Origin: Caldisericota bacterium
GTDB taxonomy: Bacteria; Caldisericota; Caldisericia; Cryosericales; Cryosericaceae
Assembly (NCBI GenBank): GCA_026390195.1
Contig: JAPLGK010000229.1
Span: 1-17,419 of the forward strand
Reading direction: 5' to 3'
Length of the DNA: 17,419 bases
A program made the position numbers and the translations under genes. This document shows positions 5,688 to 15,001 of the stretch, in pieces. Numbering within the stretch: the first letter of the stretch is position 1; every line of letters starts with the position of its first letter. A model generated the notes under the pieces. That model had not been told where the DNA came from and made no database searches. It saw only the letters and a program-made list of their open reading frames with translations.

Positions 5688-7031
5688 TTACCGGGTCACA
5701 CCGGTGAACTGGAACCCCTCGGCCCGGATACTGGGGAGCACCATTGCGCCGATTCCGAATGATGAAGCCAGGACCGCGCGGTTCCGGCTGATTTCGACAG
5801 TGTGCGCAAGCATGTCGACGAGCCCCTGCGTGAACCGCAGGTTCCGAACCCCGTGTGTCTTGCGGCCGTTCTCGATGAGGTACGTGCCGTCACGCGTTGT
5901 CCCCGTGACCACCGCGCGCCGTGGCTCGACTGGGTTCGCGTACCAGAAACGGGTTACGTAGATGCCTCGCTCGACGTGGGAAACCATGTCGCCCTCACTG
6001 CTGTCACCCGCACCCATGAAGATGTTGAGTGGATACGGACCGATGTCGTTTGGTTGCTGAAGTGAATGTCCTGTCGTCGCGCGACCCATCTTGGCAGCGT
6101 AGTAGGAATCGTACACGACATTCCCTCCTTTGCCTTCAGTCAGGAAATCGACGCGACGCTTCGGCATTCCCTCGAAATCGAAAGGAATAGGCATTCCTGC
6201 AGGGTCCAGCCCGTCGTCGTACAGACTGACGATAGGGGAGGCGATTTGCTCACTCTCGTGCCCTTCCAGGAAACACGTATGCTGCTCAACACTGCGAGCG
6301 GATAGGGCAAGATAGGCCAGCATGCCCATGAGCTCCTCCACCGCAAACGGGCTTAGAACCACCTCAAAGGCTCCGGGTTCGACCTCAGCGGGATGCCGTG
6401 TCTCGACCGCAGTACGCACGGCTTGCTCGCCCACGGCTTCCGGATCGATGTCCGCAACATCGGCCGACGACATCCGACCATACCCGGAACTGTCATCGCC
6501 CATGACGACGGCTTTCAGCCCTGCGACCGTGTACTGGTGATAGGCCGCCACGCCCATCGAACTCACGACTGCCAGTTCAGAGCTCTGCACCTGATAGGTC
6601 CCGGCCGCGCGCAGGCCCTCGTGCTCCGCGCGCTCAATGACCTTCTTCACCGCTAGAACACGTTCTCCGGGCTGGGAGACGGCGGTCGCCCCGACCCAAC
6701 CGCCGATGAGCCCTGCAGCGATGGGCTTAGGAGACGGAAGACCTGGAAAATCGGGATCGTCAGGCATGAGTCGTGCAGCCTGCGATGCCTGCCGCACAAT
6801 AAGTGCCAGACCTTCGGGAGAGCAATCGGTCGTCGAGGCGCTCCCGACCTTCTTCCCGTGGGCGGCGCGAACCTGAACCTGCGCTGTATGCTCGGCCACG
6901 TTCTGATGGATGATGTTCTCGGCATACCACGTGAGAGCGCTGTTGGAGGTCATGGTCACGATCTCTGTCTGGTCTGCGTCCGACGCCCTCAGTGCGTCGT
7001 GCATGAGGCCGTGAAGTTGTTCCCTACTCAT
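5688..7031 (-). CDS. pmbA: PmbA/TldE, metalloprotease partner subunit
   Basis: This 447-residue protein is the TldE (PmbA) subunit of the TldD/TldE protease, a complex that degrades unfolded or modified peptides and trims microcin or other RiPP precursors in known cases. Like other TldE proteins it has no HExxxH motif. Recognisable family segments include VHE-free central sheets, LYDDGLDPAGMPIPFDFEG, and the C-terminal region ending in FWYANPVEPRRAVVTGTTRDG and GIGAMVLPSIRAEGFQFTG. The ATG at 7031 overlaps the end of tldD by 8 bp, which supports this start over longer in-frame extensions and indicates translational coupling, consistent with a stoichiometric complex. pfk follows after 25 bp. 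Confidence 0.92.
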   Translation of the reverse strand: MSREQLHGLMHDALRASDADQTEIVTMTSNSALTWYAENIIHQNVAEHTAQVQVRAAHGKKVGSASTTDCSPEGLALIVRQASQAARLMPDDPDFPGLPSPKPIAAGLIGGWVGATAVSQPGERVLAVKKVIERAEHEGLRAAGTYQVQSSELAVVSSMGVAAYHQYTVAGLKAVVMGDDSSGYGRMSSADVADIDPEAVGEQAVRTAVETRHPAEVEPGAFEVVLSPFAVEELMGMLAYLALSARSVEQHTCFLEGHESEQIASPIVSLYDDGLDPAGMPIPFDFEGMPKRRVDFLTEGKGGNVVYDSYYAAKMGRATTGHSLQQPNDIGPYPLNIFMGAGDSSEGDMVSHVERGIYVTRFWYANPVEPRRAVVTGTTRDGTYLIENGRKTHGVRNLRFTQGLVDMLAHTVEISRNRAVLASSFGIGAMVLPSIRAEGFQFTGVTR

Positions 7032-8469
7032 GAAGCACCCCCACCTGAACATGACGGAACCGGGCAGGCGACGTGCCATGTGACACATGTGCCACCTGCA
7101 TCGGTTCTCCCTTGCCACAATTGTCGACACCCCACACATGGTACAGCCCAGGGTCTCCGATGCCGTCACAGGACCTCCAGAACTCATACGTGACGCCGGT
7201 ATACGTCGGATTCTTCACCATGTCCTGCAGTTTCCCTCCCCTGATCTCCCAGCCGATCTCGCTGCCGAATTGGAAGTTCAGGCGTCGATCATCGATGGAC
7301 CAGCTCTTGATGCCGTCCACGTAAAGACCGTCGTCCACACCGCCGATCAACTGGTCGAAGGTCAGGTCGCCCGGTTCGAGGTTGATGCTCACCATACGGA
7401 CAATGGGAGAACGCGCGAAGCCGTCGGCCCTCATCGCCCCCATGGGCTCCTCGCCCACGACGGGAGCTGATGCACGCGAGTTGAGGTAGTGCTCGAACAT
7501 GCCGCCCCGTACCAGGTACACTTTGCGGCCCCTCACCCCCTCGTCGTCATACGCGAGTCCGCCCAGGGCGTGGAGAATGGTGGGGTCCGCGGTCAGATTG
7601 ACGATGTCGGACCCGTAGCGGAAGTTGCCTTTCTTGTCGGGCGTCAGGAATGATGTCCCGGCGAACGATGCCTCCATGCCCATGACCCGGTCCAGCTCGC
7701 AGGGGTGGCCACATGACTCGTGGACCTGCAACGCGAGTTGCTGCCCACCAACGACCAGATCCTTGACTCCCGATGGACATGGTTTGGCAGACAGGAGTGC
7801 CAGCGCTTCCCTGGCGGTCGGCTCCGCATGTTCCAGAAGCTTCATGGCTTCCACAAACTCCCAGCCCGACTGAGCGTTGTCACCAGAGGAGGACATGGGG
7901 TAGCTGCGGATCTGGACGCCGCTGTTGTCGCTGGCCGCCATGGCACTGACGCCGGCACCGCTCTCGACACGGTCCTGGACGATGTATGAGCCCTCGGATG
8001 ACGCGAAGCTCTTGCGCTCCTTCAGAAACTGCATCTGACCTCGCGCAAGGACGACTCCCGGTAGCATCATCGCTCTGGTGGCTTCAGCGAGCAGTCCGAT
8101 CTTCTCGGAATCAGGGATCGTGAAGGGATCCACGTCCGCCTGGTGCGGTATCATGTCTTCGCTGGAAGAGACTGGGGCCAGCACGACCTCCTTCTTCTTT
8201 GCCAGCGCACTCGCGTGCGCTATTTCGACGGCCTCTTCGACGATATGGTCGGCCTCGGCGTCCGTCACGACAGACGATGATGAGAACCCCCATGCCCCGT
8301 TCGCAATGATGCGGACCCCAAATCCACGCTGGTGAGCATGCACGACGGCGCGGGGTGCTCCCCCGACAACCGAGACATCTTCGCGTTCCATGTCAATGAG
8401 ACGACAATCGCAGTAGCTTGCGCCGAGGCGCTTCGCACCTGCAATGACCCGTTCTGTGAACTTGTCCAC
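7024..8469 (-). CDS. tldD: TldD zinc metalloprotease subunit
   Basis: This 481-residue protein is the catalytic subunit of the TldD/TldE protease. The zinc site is HESCGH at 250-255 (H250, E251, H255), with the third ligand probably C451 in NCGKGEP; the following VSHGTSPARFRHVQVG is the family's C-terminal signature. The start is a GTG, chosen because GGGAGGTGG lies just upstream. Together with pmbA, which overlaps by 8 bp, it would form the heterodimeric peptidase with an internal active chamber. No RiPP precursor or modification gene is visible nearby, so a general housekeeping role is as likely as a dedicated one. Confidence 0.95.
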   Translation of the reverse strand: MDKFTERVIAGAKRLGASYCDCRLIDMEREDVSVVGGAPRAVVHAHQRGFGVRIIANGAWGFSSSSVVTDAEADHIVEEAVEIAHASALAKKKEVVLAPVSSSEDMIPHQADVDPFTIPDSEKIGLLAEATRAMMLPGVVLARGQMQFLKERKSFASSEGSYIVQDRVESGAGVSAMAASDNSGVQIRSYPMSSSGDNAQSGWEFVEAMKLLEHAEPTAREALALLSAKPCPSGVKDLVVGGQQLALQVHESCGHPCELDRVMGMEASFAGTSFLTPDKKGNFRYGSDIVNLTADPTILHALGGLAYDDEGVRGRKVYLVRGGMFEHYLNSRASAPVVGEEPMGAMRADGFARSPIVRMVSINLEPGDLTFDQLIGGVDDGLYVDGIKSWSIDDRRLNFQFGSEIGWEIRGGKLQDMVKNPTYTGVTYEFWRSCDGIGDPGLYHVWGVDNCGKGEPMQVAHVSHGTSPARFRHVQVGVLHE

Positions 8470-8495
8470 TAGCCACCTCCCTGATCGATATGGTC

Positions 8496-8523
8496 AGTAT
8501 ATTGGAGCATCCGCCAAAAGCAA
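8496..8523 (-). promoter_or_regulatory. Predicted promoter of tldD-pmbA-pfk
   Basis: On the minus strand TTGCTT (8523-8518) and TATACT (8501-8496) are 16 bases apart. The start would be near 8489, leaving about 20 bases including the ribosome-binding site. The -35 is weak, the -10 good. Confidence 0.45.
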
Positions 8524-8563
8524 CGCCAGGAACCACGTGCCGTTGCGCTCGTCAGCCTCTTCT

Positions 8564-8591
8564 TTGCCAAACCGGACGTTCAGGCTAGAAT
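8564..8591 (+). promoter_or_regulatory. Predicted promoter of the propeller-ligA-gatCAB operon
   Basis: TTGCCA (8564-8569) and TAGAAT (8586-8591) are separated by 16 bases; both match the consensus at five of six positions. The predicted start near 8598 is less than 10 bases before the ATG at 8607, so the first gene would be nearly leaderless. Confidence 0.5.
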
Positions 8592-8606
8592 TGTCCTGGT
8601 GATGAG

Positions 8607-9758
8607 ATGAAGAAAACCATTCAGTCGCATGGTCTGCGGCAACTGCTCCCCCACAATCGGCGCTGGCTGGTCGCCCTCGTCATTGTGGCGTCAACCGTGG
8701 GTGCCGCAACCATGTGGGCACTTCGTGGCAAGAAGACGGCGCTGCACGTGGCCTCGCAGTTCAAGACCAGTGACTACCCTATTGGAATCGTGGGCACACA
8801 GGACCAGGGATATGTCCTGACCGCGGCCGGCCAGGTGTTTTCACTGCGCGGATGGACAAGCCAGAGCGAAGGCGTGGAGCTGGTGGACAGCCCCACGTCC
8901 TTGACGTTGAGTACGTCAGGCAAGTACCTTCTGGTAGCGGGACAGCGGCTGACACTGCTGGACGATGCGCTTCGCCAGAAATGGTCGCGAAAGACGACAG
9001 CTCCCAGTGTCGTCGAGCAAACCGTGTTCACCGTCACCGGAGGGGTTGCCGTCGTCTACTCGTTCCTCGAGGACCAGTCCCGGCAGTTCGTCACCTACGA
9101 CATTGCCGGTAAATACATGGGTGGCTACACCGTACCCGATTTCGGCCGTGGGTCACAGATCAGTCTTGCGCGCAGCGGGATGCTCGTCGTGACACTGGCA
9201 GGCGGCACCATCTACACAATTTCGCCGCAAGGCAAAGTGATCGCCAAATTCGCGGTCCCCAACCCAGATCAGAAACTGGCAGGGCTCGTCACGGCTGTCG
9301 ACGAGAGCGGCACACGCATCCTGGCCGGCTACGGCCGCAGCGTCTCGGGCGCCCCCGGTCCCCTGCCTCGGTATCTCTTTGACCAGACAGGAACAACAAT
9401 AGCACAGACGACTTCCACCTCCGACAATCCCGGCCTTCGCGCACTGGGCAGTTGCTTTCTGACCTATGGACGCACTGCGGAGATCATCGACAGGGACGGC
9501 CAACAGCTGCTGTCAGCCTCAAAACTCAACTTCGGTGCAGTCGATGCTTCGATCTCCGACGGAGAGTGCGCACTCCTGTTCCAGGAGCAGACCACCTCTC
9601 AGACTGCGGTCTACTTCCTTGGCATCTACGACATGAAGACCCGCGCACTTGTCCGCCAGTGGAGTACGGCTGAGAGCGACGAGGTACGAGTGTTTCAGCT
9701 GCCAGGGATGCACTCCGTCCTTGCTCTCGCCACCGGTCTCTTTGTTCTTACGCCCTGA
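8607..9758 (+). CDS. Membrane-anchored beta-propeller-like protein of unknown function
   Basis: This 383-residue protein begins with a short basic segment and one hydrophobic helix at about 20-38 (LVALVIVASTVGAATMWAL), which looks like a signal anchor, so the rest is probably outside the membrane. The remainder is a run of short beta-rich units reminiscent of WD40/PQQ-type propellers, for example LVVTLAGGTIYTISPQGKV and ARSGM or STSGKYLLVAG turns. I do not recognise a named family and see no catalytic motif. It is the first gene of the operon; ligA starts 12 bp after its stop. There is no obvious functional link with DNA ligase, so the pairing may only reflect shared transcription. The upstream SD is weak. 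Confidence 0.75.
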   Translation: MKKTIQSHGLRQLLPHNRRWLVALVIVASTVGAATMWALRGKKTALHVASQFKTSDYPIGIVGTQDQGYVLTAAGQVFSLRGWTSQSEGVELVDSPTSLTLSTSGKYLLVAGQRLTLLDDALRQKWSRKTTAPSVVEQTVFTVTGGVAVVYSFLEDQSRQFVTYDIAGKYMGGYTVPDFGRGSQISLARSGMLVVTLAGGTIYTISPQGKVIAKFAVPNPDQKLAGLVTAVDESGTRILAGYGRSVSGAPGPLPRYLFDQTGTTIAQTTSTSDNPGLRALGSCFLTYGRTAEIIDRDGQQLLSASKLNFGAVDASISDGECALLFQEQTTSQTAVYFLGIYDMKTRALVRQWSTAESDEVRVFQLPGMHSVLALATGLFVLTP

Positions 9759-9770
9759 CAGGAGGGATCC

Positions 9771-11792
9771 ATGGACCGCGACACAGCGCGCGAACGCATA
9801 CGGGAGCTCAAGGCACAGATCGACCTTCACAACCACGAATACTATGTCCTGGACAGCCCAAGGATAGCAGACGCAGCCTTCGACGCCCTGATGCGCGAGC
9901 TCAAGAGTCTGGAGGACGAGTTCACGGATCTGGTGACTCCGGACTCACCGACGCAACGCGTGGGCGGAGCCCCCCTCGGGGGATTCACGACAGTCCGCCA
10001 TCACGTTGCGATGCTCAGCCTCAGCAACATGTTCTCCGAAGAAGACGTGGTGCTCTTCGACGCCCGCGTCCGGCGAGCACTCGGACAGGATGACCCCGTC
10101 GAGTATCTGACGGAGATCAAGATGGATGGGCTTGCCATCTCGCTTCGCTACGAGAAGGGACTCCTGGTAGAGGGCTCTACGCGCGGAGACGGTGCAACTG
10201 GCGAAGACGTCACCGCCAACGTCCGGACGGTGCGTTCCATCCCCATGAACCTCGCCAGCGTAGGGAGCCGTATTCCGGACTTGGTCGAGATCCGTGGCGA
10301 AATGGTCATGTTCAGGCGTGACTTCGAGGCACTGAATGCTACGAGGGCTACCTCAGGCGATCCCCTGTTCGCCAATCCGCGCAATGCGGCTGCGGGGACC
10401 CTGCGCCAGCTGGACCCCCGCATCACTGCTTCGCGCCCGCTGCATATGGTGGCATATGCGCTGGGGGAAACGTCAGAGGACTTGGTGCTCCCCACCCAGA
10501 AGAGCTTGCTGGACTGGATTGCCAGCGTCGGTTTCCGTGTATCGCCATTTGTGCGCCTCGTGCGGACACCCGCCGAGATGTGGGCAGCCACGCGGGAGAT
10601 TTCAGCTGCCCGCAATTCGCTGCCGTTTGCTGCCGATGGTATCGTGTTCAAGGTGAATGACATATCGCTGCAGCGTAGGTTGGGCCAGACGGCCAAGGAG
10701 CCGCGATGGGCCTCTGCCTGGAAGTTCCCTCCTGAAGAAAAGGAAACACGCCTCGAGAATATCATTGTCTCCATCGGTCGAACGGGAGTCGCGACGCCGG
10801 TCGCCGTGCTCACACCGGTGGAGATCGACGGGTCGGTCGTCTCGAGGGCGACCCTGCACAACGACGACGAGGTCAAGCGTCTTGGCATCCTTATCGGAGA
10901 TACCGTCGTCGTGCGCAAGGCAGGTTCGGTCATCCCCGAAATCCTGGGACCCGTGCCCTCCGCCCGCACCGGCATGGAGCGCCCCTTCATCATGCCGGCC
11001 GCATGCCCGGTGTGCGGCTCGCAGCTGGTGCGTATCGAAGATGAAGCGGCCACCAAGTGTGTGAACGCCTCGTGCCCTGCGCAGGTGCGGGAAAGGCTGC
11101 TGCATTGGTGCTCGAAGGACGCCATGGACATCCAAGGCCTGGGTGAAGCAGTCGTCGACCAGCTCGTCACAGCCGAACTGGCTCACGATGTCGCCGACCT
11201 CTACGAACTGACGGAGGAACAGTTTCTTCGACTGGAGCGCATGGGACCTCTCGTGGCCCGCAAGCTGCTGGTTCATCTCGAAGAAAGCAAGGGAAGGGGT
11301 CTTGCCCGTGTGCTATATGCCGTGGGCGTTCCCCAGGTTGGTGAGGTAGCTGCCCGCGATCTGGCCAATGCCTTCGGCTCCATAGAGGCTCTCGCATCGG
11401 CCACGCTTGAATCCCTGACACATGTCTACGGCATCGGAGAGAAAACGGCCGAGAACATCACGGCCTTCTTCCGAGAAGAGCGCAACCACACCCTCATCGA
11501 GCGCCTGCTGGAGGCAGGAGTTCGGATGGTCGACGCCGCGGCCCCCGCAACGCATGGTCCTCTCACTGGCAAGGTCTTCGTCTTCACCGGCGAGCTGTCC
11601 ACCATGGCACGCAGCAAAGCACAGGAACTGGTGCGTGCGCTCGGAGCCGAGACGTCGGAGACCATTTCCCTGAAGGTGACGACGCTCGTCGCAGGATCCA
11701 CCGCGGGGAGCAAGATGGCCAGGGCCCGGCAACTGGGAATCGAGATCCTTGATGAACAGCAATTCCTCTCCCTCGTTGGACAGGGAACCTGA
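9771..11792 (+). CDS. ligA: NAD-dependent DNA ligase
   Basis: This 673-residue protein has the standard LigA length and order. The N-terminal Ia domain carries HNHEYYVLD at about 20-28. The adenylation domain has the nucleophile K117 in EIKMDGLAISLRYE, followed by the OB fold. A zinc finger has four cysteines (C412, C415, C430, C435). Helix-hairpin-helix repeats follow, and a BRCT domain covers about 594-670. It seals nicks in replication and repair using NAD as the adenyl donor. AGGAGGG precedes the ATG at a normal distance. gatC follows after 22 bp. All key residues appear intact. Confidence 0.97.
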   Translation: MDRDTARERIRELKAQIDLHNHEYYVLDSPRIADAAFDALMRELKSLEDEFTDLVTPDSPTQRVGGAPLGGFTTVRHHVAMLSLSNMFSEEDVVLFDARVRRALGQDDPVEYLTEIKMDGLAISLRYEKGLLVEGSTRGDGATGEDVTANVRTVRSIPMNLASVGSRIPDLVEIRGEMVMFRRDFEALNATRATSGDPLFANPRNAAAGTLRQLDPRITASRPLHMVAYALGETSEDLVLPTQKSLLDWIASVGFRVSPFVRLVRTPAEMWAATREISAARNSLPFAADGIVFKVNDISLQRRLGQTAKEPRWASAWKFPPEEKETRLENIIVSIGRTGVATPVAVLTPVEIDGSVVSRATLHNDDEVKRLGILIGDTVVVRKAGSVIPEILGPVPSARTGMERPFIMPAACPVCGSQLVRIEDEAATKCVNASCPAQVRERLLHWCSKDAMDIQGLGEAVVDQLVTAELAHDVADLYELTEEQFLRLERMGPLVARKLLVHLEESKGRGLARVLYAVGVPQVGEVAARDLANAFGSIEALASATLESLTHVYGIGEKTAENITAFFREERNHTLIERLLEAGVRMVDAAAPATHGPLTGKVFVFTGELSTMARSKAQELVRALGAETSETISLKVTTLVAGSTAGSKMARARQLGIEILDEQQFLSLVGQGT

Positions 11793-11814
11793 GAAAACGC
11801 ATACAGGAGGCATC

Positions 11815-12111
11815 ATGGCAACGATCATCGACAAAGTGACGCTCGAGCACGTGGCTTCACTCGCGCGTCTCGAGATAACACCAGAAGAGGAGGAGCCTCT
11901 CCTGGGGGATCTCGAACGCATCCTCGGGCATGTTGCGCAGTTGAGCTCCGTCGACACGTCAGCCATTGTCAGCAAGCGGCCCGCCATGACTGAACTCCGT
12001 CCGGATGACCCACGCGAGGGACTGACTCGGGAAGAAGGGCTTGGTGGAGCACCGGCGATGCGTGACGGATTCGTGGTCGTGCGGAACGTCATGGGAGGCG
12101 AGGATGAATAG
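11815..12111 (+). CDS. gatC: Asp/Glu-tRNA(Asn/Gln) amidotransferase subunit C
   Basis: This 98-residue protein is the small GatC subunit that wraps the GatA-GatB interface. The family pattern VEHVASLARLEITPEEE is seen as TLEHVASLARLEITPEEEE near the N-terminus, followed by the conserved ILGHVAQLSSVDTS and the C-terminal LRPDDPREGLTREE with GGAPAMRDGFVVV. The start at 11815 is preferred over an earlier in-frame ATG because AGGAGG (11805-11810) lies four bases before it and the family begins here. Its stop overlaps the gatA start by 8 bp. Confidence 0.95.
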   Translation: MATIIDKVTLEHVASLARLEITPEEEEPLLGDLERILGHVAQLSSVDTSAIVSKRPAMTELRPDDPREGLTREEGLGGAPAMRDGFVVVRNVMGGEDE

Positions 12112-13525
12112 CGGACTCCCACGCACCCTGGAACAGTATCGTCGCGCTGTTCGCGCGCACGAACTGTCGGCAGAAGAGTACCTGGACGAAACCCGCCGGC
12201 TCATCGAACGCGACGAGCCCCAGGTGAGAGCGTTTCTGCACCTGCGCCTGGACGCCGCTCACTCTGACGCGCAAGCCGCCGACCCCACCTCTCCGCTCGC
12301 AGGTGCCCCGATAGCGATCAAGGACAACATCATGATGGCCGGCGAGCGCTGCACCTGCGGCTCCCGGATCCTTGAACACTATGTCGCCCCCTACTCGGCC
12401 ACTGTCGTGCAGTCGCTGCTTGCTGCGGGGGCTGTCGTACCGGGCAAGACCAACTGCGACGAGTTTGCCATGGGTTCCTCCACTGAAAACTCCGCCTTCT
12501 TCCCCACACACAACCCCGCCGACCTTATCCGTGTTCCCGGTGGGTCCAGCGGTGGTTCGACGGCGGCGGTCGCCGCGGGTTTTGCTCTTGGGGCAATCGG
12601 CTCTGACACCGGCGGTTCAGTACGGCAACCCGCCGCATTCTGCGGGGTTGTCGGTTTCAAGCCGACCTACGGTCGTGTCTCGCGGTATGGCCTGGTCGCC
12701 TTCGGTTCCAGCCTGGACTGCATCGGTCCCATTGCGAGAAGTGTTCGCGACACAGCCATCATGATGAACGTGATGGCTGTCCATGATCCAAAGGATGCTA
12801 CCAGCGTCAGGCGGCCCCACGTGGACTTCGAGGCCTCGCTGCAGCCGACCCTCGCAGGCAGGCGGGTGGGCATCATCCGTGAGCTCCAAGGGCTGGATGT
12901 CCAGCCGGAAATCGCAGCAGCCATGGAGGCGGCCTGTGAAGCAGCCTTGAAAAGCGGCGCATCTCTTGTCGACGTCAGCCTCCCGCACATTCTGTCCGCA
13001 TTGCCCGCCTACTACATCATCGCGCCCGCCGAGTGCTCCGCGAACCTCGGACGGTTCGATGGCGTCCGCTATGGCCTGCATGAGGGCGGACGCGACATGA
13101 CGGAAACATACAGCAGGACCCGCAATGCCGGATTCGGCACCGAGGTGAAGCGACGCATTCTCATCGGGGCATTCGTGCTCTCGGCCGGCTACTATGACGC
13201 GTATTACAAGAAGGCAAGTAGTGTCCGTCAACTCATTACGGACGAATTGGACGCCGCGCTGGAGTCTGCCGACGTCCTGCTCACGCCGACCACCCCGACG
13301 ACGGCGTTCAGGATCGGAGCCGTGACCGACCCGCTCGAAATGTACAAGGCTGATGTGTTCACGATCCCCGCGAACCTGGCTGGGGTCCCTGCTGTTTCGT
13401 TCCCCGCCGGAAAGGACGCCGCTGGTCTTCCCATCGGACTGCAGCTCATGGGTCCCCGCTGGAGCGACGCCGAACTCCTCTCCTCCGCCAACGTCCTCTT
13501 CACAGCGCTTGGAGGTGAGTCATGA
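12104..13525 (+). CDS. gatA: Asp/Glu-tRNA(Asn/Gln) amidotransferase subunit A
   Basis: This 473-residue amidase-signature enzyme releases ammonia from glutamine for amidation of mischarged Glu-tRNA(Gln) or Asp-tRNA(Asn). The Ser-cisSer-Lys triad is K73 in GAPIAIKDN, S148 in PGGSSGGS and S172 in GSDTGGS; the spacings of 75 and 24 residues match characterised GatA. The motif FKPTYGRVSRYGLVAFGSSLD follows. The ATG lies within the end of gatC, an 8-bp overlap, with GGGAGG upstream; an in-frame extension to 12041 is rejected because it would run through gatC. gatB starts in an ATGA overlap. Confidence 0.97.
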   Translation: MNSGLPRTLEQYRRAVRAHELSAEEYLDETRRLIERDEPQVRAFLHLRLDAAHSDAQAADPTSPLAGAPIAIKDNIMMAGERCTCGSRILEHYVAPYSATVVQSLLAAGAVVPGKTNCDEFAMGSSTENSAFFPTHNPADLIRVPGGSSGGSTAAVAAGFALGAIGSDTGGSVRQPAAFCGVVGFKPTYGRVSRYGLVAFGSSLDCIGPIARSVRDTAIMMNVMAVHDPKDATSVRRPHVDFEASLQPTLAGRRVGIIRELQGLDVQPEIAAAMEAACEAALKSGASLVDVSLPHILSALPAYYIIAPAECSANLGRFDGVRYGLHEGGRDMTETYSRTRNAGFGTEVKRRILIGAFVLSAGYYDAYYKKASSVRQLITDELDAALESADVLLTPTTPTTAFRIGAVTDPLEMYKADVFTIPANLAGVPAVSFPAGKDAAGLPIGLQLMGPRWSDAELLSSANVLFTALGGES

Positions 13526-14952
13526 CCACGACGATCGGCCTGGAAATCCACGTTCAGCTGGCCACGCGGACCAAGATGTTCTGCGGCTGCAGCACGGCGT
13601 TCGAGGACGAGCCCAACACACACGTCTGCCCCGTCTGCCTCGGACTGCCGGGCGCACTGCCCACACTGAACGCCGAAGCGGTACGTCTGGCCACCAGGAT
13701 CGCCACTGCACTGGGCTGCACGGTCCACGAGGTCTCGGAGTTCTCACGCAAGAACTACTTCTACCCGGACCTTCCCAAGTCGTACCAGATTACCCAGTTC
13801 GACCGCCCAATCGCGACGGGCGGATCGGTTCCCATCGTCACCGAACGAGGCACCCGCAGCGTCCGATTGACGCGCGCGCACATCGAGGAAGACGCCGGCA
13901 AGTCGATGCATGCCGCGGACATCACGCTCGGGGGTGAGACGCTGGTCGACTTCAACCGCTGTGGCATGCCGCTGATCGAGATTGTTACTGAACCAGACAT
14001 GCAGAGCGGCGATGAAGCGTACGAGTTTCTGCACAACCTGAGACGGCTTGTCAGGTGGCTGGGAGTGTCATCAGGCGACATGGAGAAGGGCGCCATGCGG
14101 TGTGACGTGAATGTCTCCGTCAGTCCGGATCCCGCAAAGCGAGGGACAAAGGTGGAGATCAAGAACCTCAACAGCTTCCGCAGCGTCAAGCGGGCTATCG
14201 ACTACGAAGAGCAACGTCAGGCACAGTGCCTTGCCGACGGTACTCCCGTATTGACAGAGACCAGGCACTTCGATGAAGTGCAGGGAACAACGACTGCCAT
14301 GCGCAGCAAGGAAGCCAGCAACGACTATCGCTACTTTCCGGAGCCTGACCTGCCCCTGCTGCAGCTGGATCCGACAGAGCTGGAATCCCTGCGGACACAT
14401 ATGCCTGAACTGCCCTGGGAGATGCAGTCACGCTTCGAACGGGACCTCGGCCTCTTGCCATATGATGCAGCCTTGATCACCGAGGAACGCTCCACGGCAG
14501 AGTTTTTCCAGCAGACCGTTGCGCTCTGTGACAACCCGAAGAAGGTAGCCAGCTACATGGGGACCGAGGTAGCCAAGCTCCTGAACGAACGCGGCAAGAC
14601 GTTGACGGAGACGCAGCTGACGCCCACGACACTCGCTGGCCTCCTGACGATGGTCGAACACAACGCGATCAGCAACACAGCCTCAAAGGACGTCCTGCCC
14701 CTGCTCATGGACACAGGCACAACGCCCATGGAAGCCGTCAGAAGCCTCGGCCTGGAACAGGTCTCAGACACCTCCGCAATCGAAGGATTTGCACGCGAGG
14801 TGATAGCGGAGAACGCGACCCAAGTTGAGCAGTTCAGGGGCGGCAAGGAGGCAGTCCTGGGTTTTCTCGTCGGCCAGCTCATGAAGAAGAGCAAGTGCAA
14901 GGCAAATCCGAAGCTCACTGGAGAGATCCTGCGGACCTTGCTGAAGTCATAG
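13522..14952 (+). CDS. gatB: Asp/Glu-tRNA(Asn/Gln) amidotransferase subunit B
   Basis: This 476-residue kinase-like subunit activates the tRNA-bound acid with ATP and receives ammonia through a channel from GatA. The N-terminal cradle begins GLEIHVQLATRTKMF and includes a four-cysteine zinc site at C21, C23, C36 and C39. RKNYFYPDLPKSYQITQFD and the MRCDVNVSV segment are conserved. A helical region and the YqeY-like tail (roughly 400-476, with FLVGQLMKKSKCKANPKL) bind tRNA. The presence of GatCAB suggests that Gln-tRNA and/or Asn-tRNA are made by transamidation. It is the last gene of the operon. Confidence 0.97.
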   Translation: MTTTIGLEIHVQLATRTKMFCGCSTAFEDEPNTHVCPVCLGLPGALPTLNAEAVRLATRIATALGCTVHEVSEFSRKNYFYPDLPKSYQITQFDRPIATGGSVPIVTERGTRSVRLTRAHIEEDAGKSMHAADITLGGETLVDFNRCGMPLIEIVTEPDMQSGDEAYEFLHNLRRLVRWLGVSSGDMEKGAMRCDVNVSVSPDPAKRGTKVEIKNLNSFRSVKRAIDYEEQRQAQCLADGTPVLTETRHFDEVQGTTTAMRSKEASNDYRYFPEPDLPLLQLDPTELESLRTHMPELPWEMQSRFERDLGLLPYDAALITEERSTAEFFQQTVALCDNPKKVASYMGTEVAKLLNERGKTLTETQLTPTTLAGLLTMVEHNAISNTASKDVLPLLMDTGTTPMEAVRSLGLEQVSDTSAIEGFAREVIAENATQVEQFRGGKEAVLGFLVGQLMKKSKCKANPKLTGEILRTLLKS

Positions 14953-15001
14953 GACCACTTGCAGGGAGCCACAAAACACAACCCGGCCAGGGGATCGGTT
15001 T

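Noticed and set aside
4718..5707. Plus-strand open frame (329 codons) opposite pfk
   Set aside because: Antisense shadow in GC-rich coding DNA; the minus-strand protein is clearly PfkA-like.
10148..11170. Minus-strand open frame (340 codons) inside ligA
   Set aside because: Antisense shadow; Ser/Arg/Thr-rich low-information translation, while ligA is complete on the plus strand.
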